This document shows, piece after piece, positions 17,438 to 29,638 of a stretch of 64,000 nucleotides of DNA. The notes beneath the pieces are model-generated. The model saw nothing but the letters and a program-made list of their open reading frames with translations, did not search any database and had not been told where the DNA came from. The stretch lies in NCBI GenBank assembly GCA_037179515.1, contig JAXCGZ010005699.1, positions 35,001 through 99,000 of the forward strand. The letters are read 5' to 3'. Each line of letters begins with the position of its first letter. Within the stretch, counting starts at the first letter, position 1. Both the position numbers and the translations under genes were made by a program. This stretch comes from Halocaridina rubra (lineage: Eukaryota; Arthropoda; Malacostraca; Decapoda; Atyidae).

Positions 17438-19313
17438 CAAATGCTGATGGATTAGCTGGTAAGGCAGTAGAATTAAAAGATAGGATTCACAACAGTGAGG
17501 CAGATATAGTAGCAATTACAGAGACTAAGTTGAGTTAGGACATAAACAGTGTCACAGTTTTTCCTAAGGGCTTCAGAATATCAAGGTTGAAAGATCTGAG
17601 AGGGTTGGTGGAGGGATAGCACTGCTCATAAGTGAAAGGATTCAAGTTGAAGAAATAAACTTGGCTATAGAAAGTGAGTTCAAGGAATTTCTTGTTGCTC
17701 GCATAAATACTGGGTCAGAGAGCATTATAATATCTGTTGTATATAACCCACCAAGGAGCCAGAATAGGCTACAAGTTTATGAGGAAAGTCATATAGGTAC
17801 TATTGAAGTCATAAACTCAGTTGTTAACATGGCACGGGAGAGAAAATGTAGGAGTTTGATTATGGGATATTTTATTCATAAAGGGATAGATTGGATAAAT
17901 CTTAACCCACACAGTGGTGAAGTCTCATTCTGGGCAAGATTCCAAGGTTGCGTACAAGGGAATTTCTTACTCCAACATGTAATGGAACCAACGAGGGCCA
18001 GGGGTGGGGATGAGCCATCACTACTTGATCTAGTGTTCACAGATAATGTGTTGGATATTAAAAAAATTGAGTATGAACCACCAATTGGAAAGAGTGACCA
18101 CTGTGTGCTGTTGATGGAGTATATCATTGAAGATATTCATCCTGAGAGTAGAGGCACTGAGGAAATGAGGAGGAACTATCCGAAAGGAGATTACATAAAA
18201 ATGAATGAGCTTTTTGCGGTTATTGACTGGAGAACCTTATTTTACAACAAATCTGTACAAGAAATGTATGACATCTTTTGTGAGAAATATGGGAAGATAG
18301 TGGATTGCTGCATACCTGTCACCAAAGTAGGTGTAATTCATGCCAGAGTTAAATGGTTCGATAATGAGTGTGAAAGAGCTAAGGAGTGGAGAGACAAATG
18401 CTGGAAAAGGTATAGGAGGAGAAAAAACATAAATTCCTAGCAAACCTACAAAAGAGCAAGAAATGATTACCTAAGTAAAAATGAGAGGCAGAGAGAGACT
18501 ATGAGAGGGACATCACCAGGAAGGCTAAAGAAAATCCCAAGCTTTTCCACAGCTTTATCAGAGGAAAACTGAAGGTAAAAGAACAGGTTTTAAGGCTTAA
18601 GAGAGCAGATGGAAGCATCACTGAGACGGATGAAGAGATTTGCAAAGAATTGAACAAGGAGATTCAGTCAGTATTTACAGTAGAAAATACCCCACCCCCT
18701 CAGATTACAGTGATAGAAGCTCAAGGGCCGGTATTAGAGAACATCAACCTTACAGCCACAGAGGTATGCAAAGCGCTGAAGGATTTAGATGTTCATAAAG
18801 CTACAGGTCCTGATGACATATCCCCTCATGTGCTTAAAAAATGCGCAAACTCAATATCAGTGGCACTAAGTATCATATTTAAAAAGTGACTGGAGTCAGG
18901 GGAGATTCCAAGATGCTGGAAACAAGCAAATGTGATACCTATCTTCAAAATGGGAAGGAGGGATACGGCTCTGAACTACAGACCAGTTTCCTTGACCAGC
19001 ATAGTTTGCAAAGTTATGGAGAAACTACTAAGGAAACATATCTCTCTTCACTTGGAATCCTTCAACTTTTTGTCAGTGAGACAACATTGCTTCAGAGAAG
19101 GTAGATCAACAGTAACAAACTTATTAGAATTTTATTATGAGGTAAGCCGAATCTTACAGGAAAGAGAGGGTTGGGCAGATTGCATATTCCTAGACTTCCA
19201 GAAAGCGTTTGACACTGTTCCACATGGGAGACTTATTAGGAAGTTGCAAGCAATGGCTAGAAAAGGTGGAAATGTTTTGGAATGGATAAAAGCTTACCTA
19301 GAAGGAAGGGAAC
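17438..19313 (+). pseudogene. LINE ORF2, 5' part (chain member 5, split by LTR element A1)
   Basis: Begins in the endonuclease N-terminus (NADGLAGKAVELKDRIHN) directly after the previous tail. Damage: TAG near 17537 in the ITETKLS region, a 1-nt deletion near 17585, an open piece at 17661-18440 covering most of the endonuclease and the linker, TAG in place of Trp near 18438, an indel near 18480, and TGA near 18887. The RT piece from about 18932 reaches the conserved LEGRE at 19313, where A1 is inserted. The remainder resumes at 24354 after a duplicated GGAAC. Confidence 0.9.
19309..19313. repeat. Target-site duplication GGAAC (left)
   Basis: GGAAC at 19309-19313 immediately precedes the 5' LTR and is repeated at 24354-24358 directly after the 3' LTR. 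The uninterrupted LINE copies show a single GGAAC here. Confidence 0.9.
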
Positions 19314-19490
19314 TGTTATGTATAACTTTTGAGCTGTTTAATTCGTGCGCTTTGCATTGCGCTATTGTTTTGTTGTTTTCACTGGAGTAGAACACGCCAT
19401 GTCGGACATTTAAGTTTGAGTAATAAAACCTCCACTTTTCTCACGATTTTAAATGAATCATCCTTTTCCTTCTATTCCGAGAACGGAACA
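19314..19490 (+). repeat. 5' LTR of A1
   Basis: 177 bp beginning TGTTATGT and ending GGAACA (TG...CA). It contains an AATAAA polyadenylation motif at 19422-19427. It is identical by eye to 24177-24353. Confidence 0.93.
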
Positions 19491-20054
19491 AATGGCGACG
19501 AGGTACAAAGGACCAATGCAGTAGCAAAAGGAACTTCTAGTTTGCAGCATTTAAGTGAAGTTTTTGCAGTTTTGAGGTAGCCGGTAAATTGGGTAAGCTT
19601 CCGACTTCCGAGATTTTCGTTCCCGTGGCCACCCTCATGTTTTGATCAAGTTTTGCAATTAGCATTGGAGCCTTCATAGATGCCGTAGTATAACTGTTTA
19701 AGCTTAATGCTGACGATTTTTTCAAGATTGGAAAGCTATAGTGATTATTTTCCAAGGTGTACCCTAGATTGATGATAACCTATGGTAGACCAATTGTGTT
19801 TATCGGTAATCTTGTTTCCAGTGTTTTGTGGACGGTAGCCTTGATTGATCATAGCCTACCGTAAGCCTATGGTGCTTAACCCCAGTGCTTTGAGGAGTGG
19901 AGTAAAACAAATTGCATATAGGCCTAGCCTAGTTCTATGATGTTTTGCTTATGTTGTCAGTGCTATAATATTTAGCCTATTCTGTCTGTGCCATGATTGC
20001 ATGTTGTGTATTTTGAGATTATTACCAGTTCACCCAGTGACTTAGCCTATAATC
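19491..20054 (+). other. A1 primer-binding region and untranslated leader
   Basis: Two bases after the LTR comes TGGCGACGAGGTAC (19493-19506), in the position and with the TGG start expected of a tRNA primer-binding site; I did not assign the primer tRNA. The rest of this ~560-bp leader is non-coding and holds two related segments (GATTGATGATAACC near 19769 and GATTGATCATAGCC near 19842). Confidence 0.7.
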
Positions 20055-23000
20055 ATGCCTCAAGAAAATGAAAATAGGGCTAACCGCAGAGTGAACATTG
20101 ATCATTTTAATCCTTCAAAGATTTCTTTTGAATTGTGGTTAAGTTTGTTGGAAGCAAATTTTTTAAATTTGGAAATAACTGAGGCAAATAGTAAAAAAAA
20201 TTTACTTCTGGTTTCTATTGGTACTGAAGTTTATGCTATTTTAGGAAACATTTGTGCCCCAGATTTACCACATACTAAGTCGTATGAGGATTTATGCAAA
20301 TTACTTAAGGCACATTATGATGTAAAGCCTAGTTATCATAGAAGTTTATTGGCTTTTCAACAAAGGAGGAAAAAAGGAGGTGAGACATTAAAAGATTTGT
20401 ATGCAGACCTGAAGTGTCTAGCCAAAGACTGTGATTTTGGTAGCAACTTTGATTCTCGTGTGCGGGATCAGATGTTTATGGCTCTTGAAAATGAGGTTTA
20501 TTTTTCAAATCTGGTTGCTGAAAATTTAAATTTGAAGGTTATGTCTTCTATCCAAATAGTTGAGAGAGTTTTGAATTTTGAACAAGCTTATGTTTCTGAA
20601 AAGGCTGGTGTTGTTCAAAAGGTTAAAACCCCAACCAATGGTCCCATGAGTAAGTCAGTTTCTTGTAAACACTGTGGTTACCCTCATGATAGTGCAAAAT
20701 GTCGCTTTAAGAATTTAACATGTAATTTATGTGGTAAGAAAGGACATTTAAAACAAGTTTGTTGGAAGGCTTCAAAAGATGTCAAAGGTAATGTGAAGCC
20801 AAAGCCAGTAAAAGAAAGTTTTAATAAGGCTTCTGAGAAAAAACATAAGGTTAAAGTTAAAGCAGTAGACAAGGTAGCAGTTTCCAGTGATACTGATGAA
20901 GAAAGACTGTTGTCAGTAAAAAATGTCAATGCTATTGGTAAAGATGAAGTGAATATTTTGGTTAATGGTAAGTTTGTACCTTTTGAGGTGGATACAGGTG
21001 CTGCTGTGAGTACCTTGACTAAAGATTGGGTTCATAATTTGGGATTGTCCATGGTAGATTGTAATAAAATGTTAAATGCTTATGATGATCTCAAAATAAA
21101 TGTTTTGGGTAAAGTTGGAGTGGATGTTTACTATAATTCTCTGCAAGTGAAACAGACATTTTATGTTGTAGGGAATCATAATTCTAACTTATGTGGCAAA
21201 GATTTGATGCCAAAAATAGGTATTTATTTGTCTGGTATTAATGATTCTTCTAAAGTTTCTAAAGTCAATGGTTCTGTGGTAGAATTGTTGAATGATTATG
21301 AAGTTAATCCTAATAAACCCATTTCAGATATTACAGCTCACATTCATGTTAAGAGTGATGTAGTTCCAAAATTCAGAAAACACAGATCAGTTCCAATTCA
21401 CTATAAACCTTTAGTTGAAGATGCTTTAAATAAACTGATTGTAGATGATATAGTTGAGCCTGTTAACCATAGTGAGTGGGCTGCCCCCATTGTTACTGTG
21501 TTGAAATCGGATAAGGAGTCTGTACGTATCTGTGGAGATTTTAAAGAATTGAATAAATGTATATCTTGTGACCAATATCCATTACCTAAAACAGATGAGT
21601 TGTTAGCATCTATTGGTAAGGGAAAGATTTTTTCTACTATTGATTTAAAAAATGCATATTTACAGATTTCTGTGAGTGAAGAAAGCCAAAAGTATTTAGT
21701 AGTAAATACACATAAAGGTTTGTTTAAGTACAAAAGATTACCTTTTGGTCTTTCTTCTTCCCCCGCTATATTTCAGAGATTTATGGCTAACCTGTTGAAA
21801 GATGTAGAGGGAGTTGATGCTTATTTGGATGACATTATTGTAAGTGGTGAATCTGAAGAGCAGCATGATCTTAGGTTTATTGAAGTGTTAAAAATTTTGC
21901 AAGAGCATAATGTTCAGATTAACAAGAAAAAATGTGCTGTTAAGGTTTCTTCTTTAGAATATCTTGGATTTTGTATCTCAGGTGAAGGAATCAAACCTTC
22001 CCCTAAGAAGGTCAAAGCTATTCTAGATTCTCCACCCCCTACTTCTGTTGCAGAGTTGCAATCTTTTATTGGAATGTTGACATATTATTGTAAATTCATT
22101 AAGAATTTTTCTTCCAAGCTGGCCCCCTTGTATGAATTGCTAAAAAAGAATAAAGTTTTTAAATGGTCTGAACTTGAAAACAAAGCTTTTGAAATTGTAA
22201 AATCGGATTTATCAAAAGGTCCCCTTTTGGCTAATTATGATGGTAATAGTCCACTAGTTGTTGAAGTTGATGCGTCTCCTATTGGTGTAGGATGTGTATT
22301 GTTGCAAAAAATTGATGGAAGAGAATTACCAGTTTATTTTGCTAGTAAAAAACTGACATCAGCTGAACAGAACTATGCTCAAATTGACCGAGAAGGGCTT
22401 GCCTTAGTTTTTGGGTTGAATCGCTTTAGATATTTTTTACTTGGAAGACAATTTGAAGCAAGGACCGACCATAAACCACTTTTAGGCTTATTTGGCAAAG
22501 GGCGTCATATTCCCACTAATGCCAATGCTCGTATTCAGCGTTGGGCACTGTTTCTCTCTCAATATGATTTTGAGCTTACTTACAAAGTGGGTAAAGAAAA
22601 TGTTGTGGCTGATGCCCTTAGCAGGTTGCCTATTGATGATGATCATAAATCCATGACTCCAAATGAATACATTAAGTTAGTTGAAGCTTTAGATTTTGAA
22701 GATATTTCTTTTTCAAAAATCAGAAAGTGTACTCAGAAAGATGAGGTTTTGGGTCAACTCATGCATAATATAAGATTTGGTTGGTCTACAAATGATTTGA
22801 GATTACATGAATATGGTTCTGTTAAATCTGATCTTAGTTTATATGACAATGTAATTTTGTACAGAAACAGAATTGTAATACCTACCAGCTTAAGATGTAA
22901 AATACTTGAGCACTTACATAGTGGTCATAATGGGATAAATGTGATGAAAGCAGAAGCTAGGAATTGGGTTTGGTGGCCTAAAATTGACCAAGATATTTCT

Positions 23001-24065
23001 GAAATTACAAAGAATTGTCCAGTTTGTTTTAAAAATTTTCAACCAAACCAAGCTCCTGTGTTGTCATGGTCTACCCCTGATAAGGCATGGTCAAGACTTC
23101 ACATTGACTATGCTGGACCCATAAATAACAAATATTTTCTTGTAATTGTAGATGCATATTCTAAGTTTCTAGATGTTCAAGTTACTAGTTCAATGACTTC
23201 AAGTGTTACCATTGAATTGCTTAGAAAAACATTTTCTAATTTTGGTATTCCAGACATTGTTGTCTCGGATAATGCTCCTTATTTTGTGTCCGAGGAAATT
23301 AAAGTTTTTTATAAGAAAAATGGTATTCAACATTTAACTCCTGCCCCATACAATCCATCATCTAATGGGTTGGCGGAAAGAGCAGTTCGAACTTTAAAAG
23401 AGGGCTTAAGTAAATTCAACAGTGGATCATTGAATACTAGAATCTGTAGATTTTTGTACAATTATAGAAAGAGTATGCATAGTGGTATAGGTAAATCACC
23501 AGCAGAGTTACTATTTGGAAGATGTTTTAAAACAACTTTAGTATCTGTAAAATGTTCCCCTAACAAAGACAGAGACCTGGAAAAATTGTCAAAGAAAGTT
23601 TTCTCTGAAGGAACAAATATGTACAATGTTGGTGATGCAGTTTTTGCTAAAAATTTTGGGAAGGGAGAGTCTTGGATTGAAGGTAAAATTATTGAAGTGT
23701 TTGGTGTAAGGAATTATTTGGTGCAAGTTCATGATTTTGGTAATATATCATGGAAGAGGCATCATGATCAGCTTATGCCTAGATTTACTGGTACTTGTAT
23801 TAAGACACCTAGAGAGTCTCCAATGCCTTTAGGTTCTTCGAATGTAAGTAATTATTCCTATGCCTCTAGTTCCACTAATGATGTTGAAGTATCTTCACAA
23901 AGGTGTGATGTTTCAGTTCAACCTGATAGTAATTGTATTGAGTCTGAAGACACAGTCTCAGAAACTGAAAGGTGTGGTGTGAATGATAAACAGATTGTAT
24001 CACCATCTCCAGTATTACGGAGATCAAAGAGAATTATTAAGCCACCAGAAAAATTAAATTTGTAA
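20055..24065 (+). CDS. A1 gag-pol polyprotein, 1336 aa
   Basis: One uninterrupted frame from ATG 20055 to TAA 24063-24065. Gag occupies about the first 300 residues and ends with two zinc knuckles: C204-x2-C-x3-H-x4-C and the canonical C223NLCGKKGHLKQVC236. Aspartic protease: DTGA at 313-316 (VPFEVDTGAAVSTL). RT: YLDD at 590-593, preceded by FSTIDLKNAYLQI and LPFGLSSSPAIFQRF. RNase H: VEVDASPIGVG and RTDHKPL. Integrase: HHCC zinc finger (HSGH to CPVC, about 954-990) and the DD35E triad D1018, D1072 and E1108, followed by a basic GPY/F-like C-terminal module. No chromodomain or envelope frame follows. Gag and pol share one frame, so no frameshift is required. All catalytic residues seen are present; the element is likely active or very recently so. 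Confidence 0.93.
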   Translation: MPQENENRANRRVNIDHFNPSKISFELWLSLLEANFLNLEITEANSKKNLLLVSIGTEVYAILGNICAPDLPHTKSYEDLCKLLKAHYDVKPSYHRSLLAFQQRRKKGGETLKDLYADLKCLAKDCDFGSNFDSRVRDQMFMALENEVYFSNLVAENLNLKVMSSIQIVERVLNFEQAYVSEKAGVVQKVKTPTNGPMSKSVSCKHCGYPHDSAKCRFKNLTCNLCGKKGHLKQVCWKASKDVKGNVKPKPVKESFNKASEKKHKVKVKAVDKVAVSSDTDEERLLSVKNVNAIGKDEVNILVNGKFVPFEVDTGAAVSTLTKDWVHNLGLSMVDCNKMLNAYDDLKINVLGKVGVDVYYNSLQVKQTFYVVGNHNSNLCGKDLMPKIGIYLSGINDSSKVSKVNGSVVELLNDYEVNPNKPISDITAHIHVKSDVVPKFRKHRSVPIHYKPLVEDALNKLIVDDIVEPVNHSEWAAPIVTVLKSDKESVRICGDFKELNKCISCDQYPLPKTDELLASIGKGKIFSTIDLKNAYLQISVSEESQKYLVVNTHKGLFKYKRLPFGLSSSPAIFQRFMANLLKDVEGVDAYLDDIIVSGESEEQHDLRFIEVLKILQEHNVQINKKKCAVKVSSLEYLGFCISGEGIKPSPKKVKAILDSPPPTSVAELQSFIGMLTYYCKFIKNFSSKLAPLYELLKKNKVFKWSELENKAFEIVKSDLSKGPLLANYDGNSPLVVEVDASPIGVGCVLLQKIDGRELPVYFASKKLTSAEQNYAQIDREGLALVFGLNRFRYFLLGRQFEARTDHKPLLGLFGKGRHIPTNANARIQRWALFLSQYDFELTYKVGKENVVADALSRLPIDDDHKSMTPNEYIKLVEALDFEDISFSKIRKCTQKDEVLGQLMHNIRFGWSTNDLRLHEYGSVKSDLSLYDNVILYRNRIVIPTSLRCKILEHLHSGHNGINVMKAEARNWVWWPKIDQDISEITKNCPVCFKNFQPNQAPVLSWSTPDKAWSRLHIDYAGPINNKYFLVIVDAYSKFLDVQVTSSMTSSVTIELLRKTFSNFGIPDIVVSDNAPYFVSEEIKVFYKKNGIQHLTPAPYNPSSNGLAERAVRTLKEGLSKFNSGSLNTRICRFLYNYRKSMHSGIGKSPAELLFGRCFKTTLVSVKCSPNKDRDLEKLSKKVFSEGTNMYNVGDAVFAKNFGKGESWIEGKIIEVFGVRNYLVQVHDFGNISWKRHHDQLMPRFTGTCIKTPRESPMPLGSSNVSNYSYASSSTNDVEVSSQRCDVSVQPDSNCIESEDTVSETERCGVNDKQIVSPSPVLRRSKRIIKPPEKLNL

Positions 24066-24165
24066 TGTCTTTTGTTGTCATAATATATTGATATTTCTGT
24101 ATAATGATTGTTGTATGTTGATATTTTTCTGATCCATTTTTGATAAGTTTTGTATGTCTTTTCTT

Positions 24166-24176
24166 GGAGGGAGGAA
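24166..24176 (+). other. A1 polypurine tract
   Basis: GGAGGGAGGAA ends directly before the TG of the 3' LTR, the position used for plus-strand DNA priming. Confidence 0.85.
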
Positions 24177-24353
24177 TGTTATGTATAACTTTTGAGCTGT
24201 TTAATTCGTGCGCTTTGCATTGCGCTATTGTTTTGTTGTTTTCACTGGAGTAGAACACGCCATGTCGGACATTTAAGTTTGAGTAATAAAACCTCCACTT
24301 TTCTCACGATTTTAAATGAATCATCCTTTTCCTTCTATTCCGAGAACGGAACA
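24177..24353 (+). repeat. 3' LTR of A1
   Basis: 177 bp, TGTTATGT to GGAACA, matching the 5' LTR with no difference seen; AATAAA at 24285-24290. Followed by the GGAAC duplication (24354-24358). Confidence 0.93.
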
Positions 24354-25385
24354 GGAACCGAGGGTTAGAGTAAGACACTCAGTGTCTGAATGGAGAAGAG
24401 TTAGTGGTGGAGTTCCACAAGGTTCAGTTTTATGGCCACTTTAGTTCCTTATATATGTATATGACCTACCAGAGTCTGTAAATTCATTCATGAATATGTT
24501 TGCAGATGATGCAAAGATTGTGAAGAAAGTAGGAAATGAGAACAATGGTAGAGATCTTCAGGAAGATCTAAATAGTCTGCACGAGTGGTCAGAAAAGTGG
24601 CTAATGAAATTCAATACTTCAAAATGTAAGGTAATGAAAATGGGTGCAAGTGCAAGAAGGCCCAAGTTTGACTACTCAGTGGCTGGAGTACAACTTCAAG
24701 AGACAGAAAATGAGAGTGATATAGGAGTAAACATACTGGCAGATTTGTCTCCAGAAATACATATAACTGGCATAGTAAGGGCAGCTTATGCATTCTTATC
24801 AAATGTAAGGGTAGCCTTCAGGCACATGGACAAGGAAATGTTCAGAAATATTTATGTAACCTATGTGAGGTCAGAATTCGAATATGCAGCCCCCTTTGGG
24901 AATCCGCACTTGAAAAAGCACATAGCTAAGCTTGAAGAAGTTGAAAGACATGCCACAAAATTGGTGCCAGAAATACGTATTCCCAGTTATGATGAGAGGC
25001 TGAGGGAGTTAGACTTACCATCACTCGGAGCTAGAAGAGTGAGGGGGGATATGTTAACTGTCTTTAAATTACTTCATGGTTATGATTGAGTAGATAGGGA
25101 TCGATATTTTGATATGGCAGGCTCTGGAACTAGAGGTCATAGTTTGAAGCTTCGTAAGAAAACTTCTTTGCAGGATGTAAGGAAATACTTTTTCGGTGTA
25201 AGAGTAGTTGATAATTGGAATTGGCTAAGCGAGGAGATAGTTAATGCTATCTCAATCAATAATTTTAAGGATAGGTATGATAAGTATCACTAAGTATAAA
25301 ATGGAACCGATCTGGAGACGGGAAGATACGAGCTTTGGGCTCTTTCCCGTAAACACAATTAGATAATCACAATTAGATTATCACA
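24354..25385 (+). pseudogene. LINE ORF2, 3' part (chain member 5 resumed after A1)
   Basis: Continues the frame interrupted at 19313: the VRVRHSVSEWRR region, a stop near 24440 (TAG in the GPLL region), FADD at about 24501, and an open stretch 24490-25089 that ends where a TGA replaces an arginine codon. The C-terminal part and 3' UTR follow, with two slightly mutated tail units (25358-25385) running into a CACACACAC stretch. Confidence 0.9.
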
Positions 25386-25392
25386 CACACAC

Positions 25393-25394
<2 letters not shown>

Positions 25395-25482
<88 letters not shown>
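25395..25482. repeat. (TA)n microsatellite
   Basis: Pure TA repeat, following a short CA run at the end of the LINE tail. Confidence 0.97.
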
Positions 25483-26689
<1,207 letters not shown>

Positions 26690-26954
26690 CAGTGCTCCCT
26701 CGTTTATCGCAGGCATTCCTTTCCAGAACCCGCCGCAAAAAGTGAAAATCCACGAAGTAGCAGCACCATATTTATTATAGGTATTTTACATTTATTTTTA
26801 CCTTTACTGTATAAACCCTCCCTGCACTGTTAGCAAACCACCCTTTACTTTATTAATAACAGCATGCAAGCGTAAATTTATATGAACGTGACAGGTAAGC
26901 TTACCGTGAATAACGTGATGATGATGTTTACATACTCCTCAGCCAATGACAGCT

Positions 26955-28703
26955 TTACGGCTGCTTTTTGGGAGAGAAGACTATGGTAATGGAGAGTTGC
27001 TGTTGCTGTTTCTTCTTTTGTGTGAAGATGGTCTTGTAAGGAGTCATGGCATCGTCGATAATGTTGCAGAAGTGCACCGAACGAACCATATCATCGTCAT
27101 ACTCCTGCAACAGTTGTTGGAGTTCTTTGGCTATGTTATACATGGCTACCAGCCGTTCGAGTGTAAGACCAGGTTCTATGACTTCATCGTGCATTTCCTG
27201 TTGTTGTTCTTCCTCTTCTTCACTCGCTGATTTTGTTATTTCCTCCAAGTCTTCATCAGTCAACGGCTGCGAGTGGCAGTCGATCAGTTCATTGACATCT
27301 TCGTGAGTCATATCTTTACAGCCTTCTCCTCCTAGCAATGCAGCCAATTTCACAGCTTTTGCAACTGCCGAGTTATGGAATTCATCAGGAGCAACTCCCT
27401 TGTAGTCGTAGATGACTTCGGGCCACAAGTTCTTCCAGCTGGCATTGATTGCGGCCCGCTTCATCTCTTTGATTGCATTCTGAATATTTTGAAGGCATGT
27501 AGTAATCGTGTAGTTATGCCAGCACGCCTTCAGTGCGAATTCTTTGCCTGCATCTATGAAGTCAACCAGGTTTGCCAGGGTATTTTGTGTGTAGAGGGCC
27601 TTGAACGCACAAATATCGGCTTGATCCATAGGCTGAATCAGTGATGTCATATTCGGTGGAAGGAACTCTACCTGAACACCATCATAATGGAGATCAGTTG
27701 CGTGGCCACCAGCATTACCCATCAAAAGAAGGACTTTAAATTCAAGGCCCTTCTCCCCAAGATAAACTTTGACCTGAGGGATAAAGCATTGGTAAAACCA
27801 GTCCGATGTGAGGCTTTTCGTGATCCAGGCCTTAGGGTTATGCATCCACTACATTGGCAGCAGATTCTTGTTTTTATTCTTCAAAGCCCTAGGGTTTTTT
27901 GACTTGTAGATAAGCCCGGGCGTTAACATAAAGCCCGCACATAGCGAGGGTAATGCGGCCTTTGTGCACTTCATATCCCTGGGCTTTAGCTTCTTCCTTG
28001 AGAAGAAAAGTGCAAGACGGCATTCTCTTCCAAAATGACCTAGTCTCATCCATGTAAAAGACATTCTCAGGAGCATAATCACCTTCTTTAATAATTTTTT
28101 TGAGGTCATTGTTTACATAATCGTCAGCTGCAGCTGTATCTGCAGAGGCAGCTTCACCATGCACTGAAGCGCTCTTTAGGCCAAAGTGTTTTTGAAATTT
28201 GGCGAACCATCCCTTGCTAGCAACGAACAATTGTTTCCTCAGTGGAGAATCGCTGGACGGTTCTGGTTGTGGTCGTCCATTTCTTCTTCTTTCTCCTCGC
28301 CACTGTCGTCGTTGGGTTCGTTTGCAGCGAATGTCTCATACAGCTTCTTTGCCTTTGTTTGTATGATACTCATGTCTAAGCTGATGTTCTTCTTCCTGCA
28401 GTCAGCAATCCACAGGACCAAAGCAGATTCCATCCACACTATTATCTTATTGCGGGGTGATACGACCCTCTTCGCTGTTTTATTAAAAGTAATTGTCGCT
28501 GTCTTCCTTATATTCGCCTCGTCCTTCTTGATGTAGCGAACAGTAGATTCGTTGATACCAAAATGGCGACCGACATCAGAGAACCTTCTTCCTTCCTTCA
28601 GCATATCTAACAGTTTTACCTTATTTTCTATGGTCAACATCTTCCTTTGCCGCTTAGGCTCACTAGCAGAAGCCTTAGAAGATGAAGGACGCTTGGGCGG
28701 CAT
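26955..28703 (-). pseudogene. Tigger/pogo-family transposase, broken
   Basis: The minus-strand reading starts at ATG 28703 (MPPKRPSSSKA). Order of parts: a CENP-B-type N-terminal helix-turn-helix (KVKLLDMLKEG, then STVRYIKKDE, about 28500-28640); the second DNA-binding half (FVASKGWFAKFQKHFG, about 28160-28230); the first catalytic motif VFYMDETRSFWKRMP (about 28010-28060); then NPRALKNKNKNLLP; then LLLMGNAGGHATDL, where the family's LLLxDNAPGH is expected; then PPNMTSLIQPMDQ with the third acidic residue. Breaks: frameshifts near 28265 and 27942 and a TAG near 27849. The second catalytic Asp is replaced by Gly (GGT at about 27713-27715). The element cannot encode a working transposase. Confidence 0.88.
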
Positions 28704-28917
28704 TGCAGAGGTTGAAATACAAAAGTTTCACAAGAAACACAAGCACAATGTTTTAAGAAGCACAATGTGAATGGTTCCCACGTGAGTAAACTGAACGGGT
28801 GAGGTGAGAGAATGGAAGATGCTGGGAGAATCAAGCATCAATCAAAAGGCCAATCAAACTCCATACAGAAAAACAATTCTGTGATTCATTGTCTCCCACC
28901 CATCAGTCAATAGCATC

Positions 28918-29290
28918 CCATGTACTATCTCAAATAGGTGCGACCCTTTGCATTTTAAAAGACGCCGATACCGTTATTATATTTAATATGGTGCAATACT
29001 GTGAGTTACATGTTTAAATTTATGTTTTTTACTATTTTTTATTGTTTTATTATTCTTAGGCTAGGAAATACTTTTTTTTCATCAATAAAATAATGAAAAT
29101 ACTGGAAATTTTAATATGTACTATCTCACATACGTGTGACCCTTTGCGTTTTCCGAAACGCCAATACCAGCATCGTATTTTATATGGTGCAAAGTTACAT
29201 TTTTAAATTTATGTTTTTTATTATTTTTTACTGTTTTATTATTCTTAGGCTTGGAAATACTTTTTTTTATCAACAAAATAATGAAAATAC
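28918..29290. repeat. Two-copy tandem duplication (~195 bp) in the Tigger 5' region
   Basis: The segment starting GTACTATCTCAAATAGGTG (~28921) recurs from ~29117 as GTACTATCTCACATACGTG. Both contain GACCCTTTGC, TTTATATGGTGCAA-like and TATTATTCTTAGGCT motifs, with about 10% divergence by eye. Confidence 0.85.
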
Positions 29291-29409
29291 TTTTTTTTTC
29301 AATAAAATAATGAAAATTCTGGAAGATTTAATATTTCCACGTATCGTGGATTCTCGCATATATCCAGAAAAAAAAAAGCTCGCCAAAAAAAAAAATCGGG
29401 GAACTACTG

Positions 29410-29509
<100 letters not shown>

Positions 29510-29638
29510 GTTCTTGAAATAACATGGAGATAGGTTCTCAGAAGTGACGGGTATATACAAAATCGTGTAAAAAAACGAATCATTTTCCATAGGAAACAAT
29601 GATAATTGGCATTGCTCGTTCCACAACCGTCCATAAAC

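Larger units (their letters stand above)
19314..24353 (+). mobile_element. LTR retrotransposon A1, complete and apparently intact (Ty3/gypsy, Mag-like)
   Basis: A 5040-bp element: 5' LTR 19314-19490, primer-binding region, leader, a single gag-pol frame (20055-24065), purine tract 24166-24176, and 3' LTR 24177-24353, with 5-bp GGAAC duplications. The two 177-bp LTRs look identical base for base, which implies a very recent insertion because LTRs are identical only at the time of integration. It sits within a LINE RT frame. The order PR-RT-RNase H-IN is that of Ty3/gypsy; the Mag-like placement is by motif resemblance only. Confidence 0.92.
26690..29409 (-). mobile_element. Tigger/pogo-like DNA transposon, degraded
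   Basis: The left end CAGTGCTCCCTCGTTTATCG at 26690 follows a TA, and the right end reads on the minus strand CAGTAGTTCCCCGATTTTT (from 29409). These form imperfect terminal inverted repeats of the pogo/Tigger style, including CGCAAAAAGTGAAAATCCACG just inside the left end. The expected TA duplication is TA on the left and CA on the right. A minus-strand transposase remnant lies inside (26955-28703). Confidence 0.8.

Noticed and set aside
19329..19580. Frame crossing from the LINE into the A1 LTR (also 18932-19390)
   Set aside because: The read-through crosses an insertion junction; there is no protein family continuity across it.
26946..28770. Plus-strand frames across the Tigger region
   Set aside because: They lie opposite the recognisable transposase, which reads on the minus strand.
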